A stretch of 64,000 nt of DNA from Euglena gracilis (lineage: Eukaryota > Euglenida > Euglenophyceae > Euglenales), in NCBI GenBank assembly GCA_039621445.1, contig CP154956.1:50331302-50395301 (forward strand). The letters are read 5' to 3'. Of the stretch, positions 34,531 through 44,460 are shown one piece after another (position 1 is the stretch's first letter; the number at the start of each line of letters is the position of its first letter). The notes beneath the pieces are model-generated. The model worked only from the letters and a program-made list of their open reading frames with translations, was not told where the DNA came from and did no database searches. A program made the position numbers and the translations under genes.

Positions 34531-34740
34531 CCCCCCCTCCTAATAGAAGCACGGGGCCGCGCCAAGCGCAGGGTCCAAATAAAAGCGCACCCCCCCGCTA
34601 CAGCGCACCCCCCATTTTGATGGGATTTCTAAAGGAAATCAACAAAAATCGCGCAGGACGGGTCCAAATAGAAGCGCACCCCCTGCCGCCAGAGGCGGTG
34701 GTCCCCTACAAGCGCACCCGTGCTTCTATTGGGGGGGGGG
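34531..34740. mobile_element. R1 repeat element, AATAGAAGC ends
   Basis: Left CCCCCCCTCCTAATAGAAGCAC and right GTGCTTCTATTGGGGGGGGGG are inverted. The interior repeats GGGTCCAAATA(A/G)AAGCGCACCCCC and includes TTTTGATGGGATTTCTAAAG..AAATCAACAAAAATCGC. It is closely related to R2 at 51709-51913. Similar AATAGAAGC words are scattered at 52290-52350. No coding capacity. Confidence 0.7.
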
Positions 34741-35154
34741 TCCGGGGCTGGTGGGGGCTGGGTCGCTGAAAAACAAAAATTTTCTAAAACATTTTTGCCT
34801 ACTTGATGCTAGAACCAGGCTGGATAGGGGCTGGAGGAACAACCTACTTATGCAGGGATGGGTGTGCTGGCAGCCTGGTTGGCTGGCCAGCCTGCGGCCA
34901 GCTAGCCCGGCCTTCAGCCGGCTGGCCTTCGGCCGGCTGGCCCGGCCATCGGCTGGGCTGGACCCGACTTTATTTCACTCGACCCCCCCCGGGGGGGGGG
35001 GGCTCCCAGCCCGAATTTGGGCTGCTGGCTGGATTTGAGCTGCGGGGGGCAGGGTACCCTCCAGCTTAAGAAAATCCCATAGCCCCATAGAACAAGGCAC
35101 CCCCCCCCTCCCCTCCGGGGTTGGTAAAAAGAAGCCAGCTCAGCACCCATCTTT
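34741..35154. mobile_element. Fragments of hAT-like and V-type elements
   Basis: At about 34860-35070 there is a GCTGGCC-rich interior related, on the opposite strand, to 16643-17079. From about 35090, CAAGGCACCCCCCC..GGGGTTGGTAAAAAGAAGCC matches the outer part of the hAT-like element at 60659-60973. It is followed by CAGCACCCATCTTTTCCGGTTCTTAGACAAGGGGTA, a V-element end. Both insertions therefore also exist at the duplicated locus. Confidence 0.6.
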
Positions 35155-35895
35155 TCCGGTTCTTAGACAAGGGGTATGCAATAGTTTTAAAAATGATCAT
35201 TCCCCACTTTTACCCCCCTCCGCCTGCCGTGCCACAAGGGGGGCATGGAAAATATTCATTCACCTTTTTGGCTAACTTAATTTTTTGTTGTTGTGTGTTT
35301 GTGCACAACACATGCACGTGCTTCTTCCGTCGATTTTTGATCCTTGTTCGATAAACTCAACTCGGACAAAGGGGAGCTGTGTTCCCCTGAGCTGCTGCCC
35401 AATTTTTTGTTCATTCGAGAAGGATACATTTTGAATAATGAATGCAGGAGTAATTGGGCTGATGCAAAAAAGGTAGCAACTAAATATACAATGAAAGCAG
35501 GAATATTTAGCTTCAGCCAACCAACAGCAAACCGACAGAACCCAATCATGCAAGCACACCTATGCAGGCTCCACAGCCCAATACTTTGCCGAGCAAGGTT
35601 GCCGCACATCGCCTGGGGAAAGCAATGTGAACGAGAAAAAAAAGAAAAGGAAAGGAACCATGGATGATGCCAAATTGACATATGTGAAAGGGTTAAATGG
35701 TAAGGTGGTCTCTGTGCAGAATAAAGAAGACGTGCAGAGAATTTGGTGTTTAGACAGAAAACGCACCCTCAACACATGTAAAAAAAAAAATCGAAAATCA
35801 TGACCAGATGAACGTGTAGATGGACAGCCGGATGGAGGGGAATTTTCAAATCTCTGGGGGAAAAAGAAAAATGGGCAAAAATTGTCTGAAAAATA
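35155..35895. repeat. P and Q duplicated segments, copy 1
   Basis: P (35155-35392) matches 60424-60630 in inverted orientation. Q (35396-35895) matches 59911-60428 in direct orientation. In copy 2 Q is therefore flipped relative to P. Q contains the small reading frame listed separately. Confidence 0.85.
35660..35803 (+). CDS. Small open frame in Q, broken in the duplicate
   Basis: From ATG at 35660, about 47 codons starting MDDAKLTYVKG and ending in lysine/asparagine-rich sequence. The duplicate at 60188 keeps the start and first 17 codons but has an in-frame TGA soon after. One broken and one open copy gives no support for function; this may be part of an untranslated or intronic sequence. 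Confidence 0.15.
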   Translation: MDDAKLTYVKGLNGKVVSVQNKEDVQRIWCLDRKRTLNTCKKKNRKS

Positions 35896-36700
35896 GTTTC
35901 GCAGTTCCTAAAAAATCACTGTCATCGCTTTATCAAAGCAAATTCAGCAAATCATTGTCATCGGCGCAAAAACACAATGACCAAATAACCCATTCTTCAC
36001 GGGGTGTGCAATGCACCATACACCTGCTTGTCTTCCCGGTCCAATTGGCAAGTGGAGTGCATAGGGTGCACCAAAATTTACCCAAGACCCCCATAATTCC
36101 GCAAAGATAGAGGCTTCCGGTACCCAAAGCCGGGGATACCCAAGCTGATGATACCCTGTAAAGGGGCGGTGTGAAGGCTGGATAAAAGAATCTGGGCCGC
36201 ATAACCAACTGTTCAGATGTGCCCAGCATCCCCCCCCAGCATATGCAACATTGTCATGGCACCGCCAGGCAGGTAAAGAGCTCAGTACTACACAAAACCC
36301 GGTTAAATTGTCTATTCGGAGAATTCTTTTTCACTCTTTCCTGGTGAAGTGAAACACTTCCTGACAAAAACCGTGTTCTCAGATGTTGCATAGTTATGTG
36401 GTCTGAGTCCTCAAAAAAAAAATCATTTTGGAGCATTCATCATTCTGTTCCTAAAATGTTCCTAAATTTAAAGTTTTTGGTCAGCTTTAAAGGATTTTTT
36501 GAACTGCCCCAGCTCTTCACAGCGTCAGGGCATGTATTGTTTTTGGTGAGGTCTCTTTCTTCCGTCGGTGTCCCGTCAAGTTTACTTGGCGACTGCCAAA
36601 CCCAAGGACTGTGCCCAGACACAATGACAACGACCCTCACACCCTCCTCCTCCACATCTCGGTTCTTGCATTTCACAAGTTTCGGAAGTTGGATGGCAAA
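35896..36700. other. Spacer, no supported gene
   Basis: Unique-looking A/T-rich DNA with short overlapping frames on both strands. Nothing recognised. Confidence 0.4.
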
Positions 36701-37341
36701 TACCCCCCCTCCCCTTTGTCCAACGACCACCCCTGTATATTAATGACCACCCCCCGGTCACAGGTTGCAGGTAATGGGGGGCGTACGACCACCCCCCTGG
36801 TCATAGGTTACAGGTTAAAAAAAAAAGTTTGACGGTTTTACCAAGCGGTAGATTTCCCACCACCCCCGCTACAGCTGCTATGTTCCGCCCCCCGGCAACG
36901 TCAGAGCCAGATCCCAAAAAGGTGGCGTTGTTTGCAAAAGCAACACGTGGAATTTGGGGTTTGGCACACGTTTTCAACGGGAACCTTTACCTCACAAAAG
37001 ATCTGTTCGATGGGGGTTTTATCCTGAAAATTGTTGTATCGCCGGAAGAAAGGCTTCTATACCGTGCCCGCGGAATAGTGCCTGCCCCGCACCCCTTCGA
37101 TGTAGCATTTACACAGCAGCAGTCTGGCGCTGTCGTTCATGACACCCCCTCAGGAGCAGCCGCTGTGTTTGAGCTTACCTCTTTTATGATTTTTTTCCAC
37201 TTTTCGCTGTGTGTGAGTCTTTGCCCCCTTTATAATGACCACCCCCCCGGTCACAGGTTGCAGGTGATGGGGGGCGTACGACCACCCCCCCTGGTCATAG
37301 GTTGCAGGTAAATGGTCGTTGGACAAAGGGAGGGGGGGGTA
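36701..37341. mobile_element. X3 composite element with two X units
   Basis: TA-bounded ends TACCCCCCCTCCCCTTTGTCCAACGACCA and TGGTCGTTGGACAAAGGGAGGGGGGGGTA are near-perfect inverted repeats. Inside each end a direct unit GGTCACAGGTTGCAGGT..GGGGGGCGTACGACCACCCCCC..GGTCATAGGTT occurs (36752-36815 and 37248-37312). Between the units are about 400 bases unrelated to X1 or X2, including the exon-like frame at 36875-37208. It could be a composite of two X copies with trapped DNA or a longer family member. Confidence 0.8.
36875..37208 (+). CDS. Exon-like frame inside X3
   Basis: After a CACCCCCGCTACAG acceptor-like sequence ending at 36874, the plus strand is open for about 110 codons of ordinary, non-repetitive composition (for example VALFAKATRGIWGLAHVFNG near its start and IVVSPEERLLYRARG in the middle). 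A GTGAGT donor follows CGCTGT at about 37209. I recognise no family. It is one of the better isolated exon candidates in the window. Its position between two transposon units suggests captured host sequence, though it could instead encode something for the element. Confidence 0.4.
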
Positions 37342-37424
37342 AAAGGCACAAAGAAGATGAAATGGCTGCTGTTTGAGATACCCGGGGTGGCAGGGGAGGC
37401 ACAAACGCCAGCGACGCTTGCTGA

Positions 37425-37769
37425 CCACAGGGGCGGTGCAAGCGAACGGCCCCGCTGGGCCAGGCTCAGTTGGCAACGTACTGGAAACGGCCGCTGTGCT
37501 GCTTGTCGAACCGCGTACGCTGTGCAGGGCATCGGGTTCACCGCGCAGCAGATTTCAAAGTGCTTCCAAGGATTCGTTCTCGGGCACAACTGCAGGACGG
37601 TTGCAATTTTGTGCGCGTGGCATTCTGTGCAGCGTGCACAGAGGCATCCCCGAGGATGCCGTGTGGCCCAGAACCAGCCCATGACCCACAGCCTGGCCCA
37701 GGGCGACGGAGGCATCAGTGGAGGCGCAGCGGAGAGGACGGGCATGGGACTGCCCCGGTGGCTGGCAAG
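37425..37769 (+). CDS. Exon-like GC-rich island, frame uncertain
   Basis: A GC-richer, CpG-containing island lies between an acceptor-like TTGCTGACCACAG (ending about 37430) and a good donor GGCAAG|GGTAAGG (about 37768). More than one frame is largely open (one has a stop near 37680), so I cannot choose the reading frame or a product. Its composition resembles that of the exons at 58.6-62 kb. It may be an exon of an unknown gene or a decayed one. Confidence 0.3.
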
Positions 37770-38169
37770 GGTAAGGCGGGGTTGGCTTCGGGAGGGGCGG
37801 GTGCCATGGTTGGCCCCCCCAGGAAAGGGGCCCAACCATACAGCTTTTTACCGACCGCTCCGCAGGCGGAGGGGGATCACTTCCACTCTTCCAAAAGCCA
37901 GTCACTCACTTTTTTCGGAAAACCAGTCAGTCACTGCCCTCCCCGGGGGGTCAGCTACTCTGGAATCCGAAAGAAATTTGACCACAAACATTAAAAAAAA
38001 AAGTCTGATTTTTTCCGGCGCTGATTGTAGAGGCCCAACTCAGAGGCTGGAAAATTTGGACTAGCTGGACAAAGGCTGCTGGTTTGCTCCCCCACTGAGT
38101 TGGGAGTTGGCCTGGGTTGGGGATGCCCCCCCCCCCCGGCTTGAGAGGCACCCTGGCCGGTGCATGGGT

Positions 38170-38290
38170 TGCCATGAAACACGGCATATGTACACGCTGA
38201 GAGACAGGGCGAGGTACAGCATCCGCGTAGTGTTGCACACACGGGTGGGGTCGCCCAGACGACGCGGAGTGCAGGTGGATGGTACATAGA
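38170..38290 (+). CDS. Weak exon candidate, beta-rich peptide
   Basis: The plus frame contains MYTLRDRARYSIRVVLHTRV followed by a basic stretch and ends soon after at a stop. The composition suits a beta-strand domain of a secretory protein, but the upstream boundary is unclear, the other strand is also open, and no partner exon joins in phase. Association with the nearby SGNH-like locus is only a guess. Confidence 0.2.
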
Positions 38291-39472
38291 GACCGCCAGG
38301 AGGGACAAGGAAACCGGACACCAACGAGGGATGGGCCCTTTGAGGGATTTGGGTGGGCATCTGACCAAATCTCAGAAAGAGACGCTCGGGGTTGTATGGG
38401 AATCTCTGATGGGGGGGACCTTCCAAAACTAGGGGGGGGGGGGTGCCCCCCTCCTACCTCCAGTTTTCGGTCACCGAAAATTTTGGCCAATTTTTGGGTG
38501 AAAAGGCCAGTTTTTCTGAGATTTCTCAAAAACGGTGGGGAATCAGAGGAAATGTCAAAGCACCAAATTGAAGCCCTTAAAATGCCCTATCTAACAGTGC
38601 TTTGATTTCCACGAAACTCCCCACCTGTCCCGATTTATGGTCATTTTTGGCCATTTTGCCAAAATTTCATATTGAGCCTCAAAAAAAAGTCCTAAAATAA
38701 ACTCCCGGCGCGAAGCGCTGGAAATTTTATTGCCCCCGCAGAGGAGGGGGAGGGGGGGTGGGGGACCCCTTCCGAAACTGGGGGGGGGCTACCACCTTAC
38801 CTCCCTGGGGGGGGGTGATACTCCCCCCCACCTACCTCATGTCTGCGGAGCTTCCCATGCAACCGTGGGGACGCTTCCAGGTATGCCATCATCACATTTC
38901 TTTTCGAATCATCTCTCTTCTGAATCGGTGTTGCTGGGGGAACTCCTTGGCGGGGGAACTCCTTACCGACCCGAGAGTGTGCTTGTTGGGGAAGTGTGCT
39001 GTCAGTCGGTCTGGTGCATGTGTGTTGTCGGTCTGTGTTGCGGTTTCATCTCCGGCTGGTAGGTGGGGTATCATCAGGGAAACGATCCTGCCCACCCTTG
39101 TCCCTGACCGCTCTTGTCTGTGTGGTGCAGACCATCAAAAACGAGCTCCTGGGGTGGGGGAAAGGGGGGGCTGAAAAGAATGAGCCCCAAAACAAGGCAG
39201 CACGGGACGGAAAAATGCCTCCACTGCCTACAGGGCACCCTCCGGGACAGCACCAGGGGAGGGCTGTTCAAGGCCCTTTTGGTGTGGAGATGTGGATAAA
39301 TAGGGCAAAATTTTCTCTCTCTCTCAGACGAAACCGAGAAGCATAAATACACCCTTCCAGACAGATAATAATAATTCCAGAATATTCCAGTTTATTCCGT
39401 AATATTTGGAATTTAGTCAAAAGTTGTTCCAGTAAGTTCCAGCCTGAAGGGACTTTGGAGGCTCCATTTGGG
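38291..39472. other. G/C-run elements, no supported gene
   Basis: Two related G/C-run segments (about 38405-38460 and 38740-38830) share ACCTTCC(A/G)AAACT..GGGGGG..ACCT words. A GGCGCGAAGCGC core is near 38706. From 38890 to 39300 open frames overlap on both strands with no recognisable product. Confidence 0.4.
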
Positions 39473-39841
39473 AACCTCACTCCCCCCCCCCTGTCATTGG
39501 CCCGCCAATGTCCCAGGAAAGTGCCATTGACACGGGGGGGGGGGTCAATGACGTCCTGTGTCACCGGCATGTTACCACAAAAAAATGCAGACACGCCATC
39601 AACAATTGGCCTCCACAATGGCACCATTGGACCTCTCACATTGCACCAAATCACCAAATTCAGAGGGGAAAACATTCAAAGCCCGGCTGGGAAGAAGATC
39701 CAACAAAAATTTTAAAGTGCCTTAGCTGAATTCCCTCAGAAACTGTGGCCAACCCAAAGAAAAAATTTATGTTCCAGAAAAGTTCCGTTGACACGGGGGG
39801 GGTGTCAACGACACGCTGTGCCAATGACAGGGGGGGGGGGT
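39473..39841. mobile_element. W2 element, opposite orientation to W
   Basis: The left end AACCTCACTCCCCCCCCCCTGTCATTGG has lost the TA to AA; the right end GCCAATGACAGGGGGGGGGGTA is intact. Direct units with GTTGACACGGGGGG..GTCAA(C/T)GAC sit near both ends. The reverse complement of the middle matches W, including GTTGGCCACAGTTTCTGA and the frame NVFPSEFGDLVQCERSNG, but lacks the Y1 block. Confidence 0.85.
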
Positions 39842-41200
39842 AGACCCCCCCAAATCACCTGGCGGGGCCCTTGCTCCTGGCAGTGCCCGAATAATTTGTT
39901 GGGGGGAGGGGCAAAAAAGGGTTCCAGTAACTTGGCGCCCCTTTTTTGAGGCAAAATTCCTTCACGATGCTGAAAAAGAGGGCCCAAATAACCTGGCAGG
40001 GGGGCAGGGCCAAAAGTTGGTTTCAATCACCTGGCACCCCGCCAGGTTATTTGAGGGGTTAAGACGTGCTCTCCCGAGCTTTTGGAATACAAAGCATACT
40101 CCTTGGTCGCCCAGCCTCACCAGAGGCCTGCTCACAACTCCTTTGGAAGATCTGGTCTTCTTTGTTGGTGTATCATATGAATAGGGATGGCTGGTACAAG
40201 CACGTGACACTTTCGGGGGGGGGGGGCTGTGGTGGACTTTCCATTCCAACATGATGAAGCAGCTGGTTACCAGAAATCTGTGGCTCCTAAATCCTTTCCT
40301 TGGCACCGATCTTGTGATAAACAAAAAAGAATATGTAAATTGCAGAATATCAGCAAGGCGGGCATGAAAATAACATGAACGTTCTTCTCTTCTCCGGCGC
40401 ACAGCGCTAAAAGTCTTTCCCACAATGTCGGCCTTGTGTCAAGGAGGGGTGTGGATTGGTTTGGAGCCTCTCATCATACCGGAAAGGGCCCACCCACTCC
40501 CTCGATGGTGACCGGGACCCTCCCTCCAAACCGAGGAGCTTCCCATACATCCCTTGGGGTGGCATGGGCCTGTTTCCCGTGGGTCAGGACAGGTGGAGGG
40601 AGGAGAGTACAGGGGGGACCGGCTGCATCGATCTCGGAACCCGAACCAGGCGGGGGTCCACCTGAGCATTTTGACGGCCACAAGAAAACCCGCTGTCTGC
40701 ACCACCCCGGGGGGGGGGGTCCAGCTGGTTCCAGGAGTCCCCTGGACTGGGGGGGGGGGGGAATCCTCCGATGCTAGCGCTGAGGTGGAAATGGGGGTTT
40801 TTGGTTTGTTTTGTTCCAAGTGTTCGAAGTGAGCGGGGAGGACGGGGGGATTTGGACCCCACCTCTCCCCGGAGGGAGGTCACACCCCCCCTCCCTCTGT
40901 GCAAAAAAAAACTCCTGCGCAAAGCGCCCAAACAAATTTGGGGACTTGAAAACGGACAAAAAAAGCATTTTTGGACACTTTTTTTTGAAAAAAAATCTGG
41001 TCAAAGGTGCACCACAATAATCATTTTCACTGGTGCAAAGATCATTTTCACTGGAATTATTTTTTTGGTTTGAGTCCCGGACCCCCCCCTTCGGTCATGG
41101 AGGGGGAGGTCACCTCTGCAAAACCACCACTCAGTTAATACCCTGGCACTGGCTGATGAGTTCCAGTTGTTAAGACCTGGGGTGGAAATGGAGGGGAGGC
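39842..41200. other. G/C-run pieces, no supported gene
   Basis: Short repeats of AACCTGGC(A/G)(C/G)GG and ACTTGGCGCCCC-like words are at 39855-40060. TCGAAGTGAGCGGGG near 40826 and CCACCACTCAGTTAATACC near 41123 form a loose inverted pair, similar to the pair at 63322/63600. TTTTCACTGG(T/A) repeats are near 41023-41060. No gene supported. Confidence 0.4.
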
Positions 41201-41618
41201 TAACCCCCCCCCAAATATAAAACCCCCCCCAAATACAAAACCCCCCCCAAATATAAAACCCCCCCTGAGGACCTTGAAATCCCGCCCAAATATAAAACCC
41301 CCCCTCCGGCGCGAAGCGCCGGAAGGAAAAATTTTCGACAAAATATCTCCCAAAATTGTCATTTTCGGCAGATTTGGGAACAATTTTTACCAAAAACATG
41401 TGAGAATTGCTCCTTCGCCCGAAAAATGAAGCTTTTGGACCCCCAAGGGTGGGCGTATTTGTTATTTTGGACCAAAAAAGTGACTACTGGAGCCCACCGG
41501 GAAGTTGATTTTTCCGACCGAATATAAAAACCCCCCCAAATATAAACCCCCCCCTCGGGGTCTTGAAATTTCCGCCCAATTATAAAACCGGGGGGGTTTA
41601 TATTTGGGGGGGGGGTTA
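41201..41618. mobile_element. Y2 element, AAATATAAAACCCC repeats
   Basis: Left TAACCCCCCCCCAAATATAAAACC is mirrored by GGTTTATATTTGGGGGGGGGGTTA on the right. The left part holds several direct CCAAATATAAAACCCCCCC units. A perfect 17-bp CCGGCGCGAAGCGCCGG palindrome sits at 41306-41322. Related to Y1 by its repeated ATAAACCCCCC words. No coding capacity. Confidence 0.75.
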
Positions 41619-41750
41619 CCAAAGAGAAAATTGTGGTTGCAAATTCAAATGCTGGGGGGAGGTTAAGGAGGACCACCGAAATATTTCTTTGTGGTTCCAT
41701 TCAAAATGAGGTGTGCAGCATTGCACGTTCTGGATGGGTGACATCTGGAG

Positions 41751-42088
41751 CATACAATTGCTTACCGACCCGGGGGGGGGTCACTCCACTTTTTTAAAAA
41801 CCAGTCAGTCACTCATTTTCAAAAAACCAGCCAGTCACTACCCCCCGGGGGGGGGGGGTTGGCCACTCAGAAAAACGGCCACTTTCCAGTCACTTTAGGC
41901 CATTTTAGGCCCAAAAAAATTTTCCAGCGCCTTCGGCGCCGGGGTCACTCAAGCCACTTTTGCCCACTCCTGGCCGACCCCCCCCCCGGGGGGGAGGGGG
42001 TCCGAAAACCAGTCAGTCACTGTGAAAAAACCAGTCACCCACCCCCCGGGGGGGGGGGGGGGGGGGTCAGTGCTTAAGCAATTGCCTG
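41751..42088. mobile_element. hAT-like element, CAATTGCTTA ends
   Basis: Left end CATACAATTGCTTA and right end TTAAGCAATTGCCTG are inverted repeats with two mismatches. Flanks ATCTGGAG (41743-41750) and ATCCGGAG (42089-42096) match at 7 of 8. The interior holds three ACCAGTCAGTCACT-type motifs, a GGCGC core near 41927-41941 and G/C runs. Confidence 0.8.
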
Positions 42089-42357
42089 ATCCGGAGTACA
42101 GGCCCCACGCAGATGGGAAAAGGGACTTGGCATCAGTGTTCCCGAGCCTTTGTTGGCAACCAGACACTCAGATCGCATCCAAGTTTCCCGAGCATCCGAG
42201 CGTCGCTTGGCAACCCCAAAGGAAGGTCCAGCTCCTCCCTCTGGCTGGACAATTTGAGCTGGCCGGGAAAAGGCTGCGCCGAACATTGGGTCCCGGGGCT
42301 GGAATTTTGCCCAGGACCCGCTTAAGCAACACACTGACCACGACTCTGCACCATTTT

Positions 42358-43539
42358 CTTAGACGGCCGGGAATGCACTTTTCTTGTTGAGTCACAAAAT
42401 TCAGGCAGTTTTAGTGAAAATGCGCATCCGCGTATTTCGGAAGCGGAGTGCGCAGGTGCGCATTCCGGATGGCTTGATGTTTCTTGCAGACTGGGGGGGG
42501 GGGTAAACACCATAAAAATGAGCTGTTTGGATTCAACACGACCCCAGGAACCACCCCCCAGTATAGCTTTACAGCTGTTTCACGACGACTGTGGTACAGT
42601 GCGTGGATGGACACACACTCAGCACACTCCACACGACATGCAGAACACGGGCGACACAGGGAAGCCTGGACCTGGGTGTGACACCTTGTGTTTACCGATG
42701 CGTGCTGATGGCTTCTGGGGGCAGGACCTGGTGAACCTGGGATGAGCATGGGAAAGAACTAGAAGAACTCCTTGCAGCCACAGAGACACAGCCCTCCCAA
42801 GGTCAAAACAATGGGGGTGTCACTGAGTATCAGGGCCGAAGAATGCGCACCTGCGCATTTTTTGGAAACCCAAAAGAATGCGCCGGTGCACAATTTTTGC
42901 AATGGACACAGGCTGCGGGAAGGGGGAATTTGCACGCACGCATTGATGTTGAAGGACACACTGGGTATGGCCTGTTGTTTGCCTGCCTTGAATGCGAGCT
43001 GTGCCCCGCTGTGATGTGGTTTCGGGCTTGCAGAACATGGATGCGAGGGGGAGATGAACCAACAGAATCACCCTGGGCAACCATGTCGCTGTACCAAACC
43101 ACACCCTGAAACACCACACCTGCAGTGGCATGGAAAACCCTGGGCTCGGCGGCCAACTCCGCCCGCCTGGCCTGGGTTTGAAACCACACGGTTGAAGTGT
43201 AGACCTCCCTGTGAGGATCCAATGCACCTCAAAGCAGGGGGACAGCGACAGGCACAACGCCTTCACCTGACGAGGGTTCGTCCTCGTAAAACAGTGTTTT
43301 GTGTCGCACCTGTTCGGCAGACGGGGATTTTCCCTCGGTCTGCGGAGGTTCTAAACCGTCATTTTCAAAACGAAAAAAGTCAATTTGCCCAGAAAAAAAC
43401 CCGGGGGTCGAAAGCAGTGGTGTTTCAGCTGACGGGTCGGCCGCCTCGTCAAGTGATGGCGACGCACTTGGTCACAAAAGAATGCGCAGGTGCGCAAAAA
43501 GAACACCAAAAATGAAAAGTGCATTCCCGGCCGTCTAAG
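42358..43539. mobile_element. 1.2-kb element with perfect 26-bp inverted ends
   Basis: CTTAGACGGCCGGGAATGCA.. at 42358-42383 is exactly repeated in reverse complement at 43514-43539. GTGCGCAGGTGCGCATTC-type palindromes lie just inside both ends and again near 42840. The immediate flanks do not give a convincing target duplication. Several frames are open between, but none resembles a transposase. Confidence 0.75.
42830..43222 (-). CDS. Weak open frame inside the 26-bp TIR element
   Basis: A minus-strand frame of 130 codons starting MDPHREVYTSTVWFQTQARR has ordinary composition in its first two thirds. It contains VVWYSDM, loosely echoed by LWYSAWM in a plus-strand frame at about 42590. Other frames are open over the same DNA. 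No family is recognised. It might be cargo, a decayed host exon or chance. Confidence 0.2.
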   Translation of the reverse strand: MDPHREVYTSTVWFQTQARRAELAAEPRVFHATAGVVFQGVVWYSDMVAQGDSVGSSPPRIHVLQARNHITAGHSSHSRQANNRPYPVCPSTSMRACKFPLPAACVHCKNCAPAHSFGFPKNAQVRILRP

Positions 43540-44028
43540 GTTGTTTGTCACTTTCAAAGACACCAACGCGAGGTTTCTGGTTTTGACATTTGCACCCCCC
43601 CCCCAAACGGTCCTATTAATGTTTGCTTCAGGACCCCCCTAAAGGGTCATTTGGGGAGTTCATCAAGTGGGGGGTTCCTTTTCAAAAGGGACGTCCAAGG
43701 ACCTGGGGACTGGGCCAAAAGTCAATCAGTTCGTGGATGGATGGAGGTGTTCCCTTCCAACTCGCACTTGGTTGGAGAACAGACCACCACAGCTAATGTC
43801 AATGGCATCGGTCCAGACCCCAAGTTTCTTTCCCAGAAAATTCAATTGTTGGAGGTCGACCTTTTTGTGGTCAATGAAAAACAAACAAACCCTGAAACTT
43901 GAAAGCAAACAAAATGATAACAAGAATACCATATATTTGAAAAAAAAATTAGAAATACTTGTCAAGTGGGCTGGAATAAGTAGAAATTTTGATGACGAGG
44001 TTTTGTTCAACGGTGCAAATGACCTCAC
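43540..44028. other. Spacer, no supported gene
   Basis: Moderately unique DNA with overlapping frames on both strands and no recognisable product. Confidence 0.4.
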
Positions 44029-44460
44029 CAGGGGCTTTCTTAAGGACCCCTCCCCGGGGGGGGGGGGGGCTGAAAACACTGGAGGAACATTACCCCCAGT
44101 GGGGGGTCCAGCCAGCCAGCTCTTTTTTTTTCCAGCCAGCACCTCCCAGCAGGGATACGGACCCCCCTGGGGGGTCTGCTGAAATAAAGTTTAAATAAAG
44201 CTGGGCTGAACTGAAAAAAAAAATTGGAACAAAGTGCCGAAATTTTTTTGAAAAGGGGTCAAAAACGGCATTTTTTGGGTGGTGTTTGGGTCTTCACCTC
44301 CAATTTTTGGCTGAGAAATGGCAACCCAGCCGGATTTGGGCTGTTTTGGGCATTTTTTGGGTACCTGCCGGGTCCAGCTCCCAGCCGGCCGGACACCCTG
44401 CAGCCCCTGGGGGGGGGGGGGGTTCCAGCCAGCACCTTTTTTCAGCCAACCTGTGGACCA
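44029..44460. mobile_element. Truncated hAT-like pieces, CCAGCCAGC interior
   Basis: A left end CAGGGGCTTTCTTAAG starts at 44029, but no matching right end or duplicate of the flank GACCTCAC is visible. The interior (GTCCAGCCAGCCAGC, GAAATAAAGT, CCAGCACCTTTTTTC) is related to 16643-17079. Probably truncated or rearranged. Confidence 0.55.
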
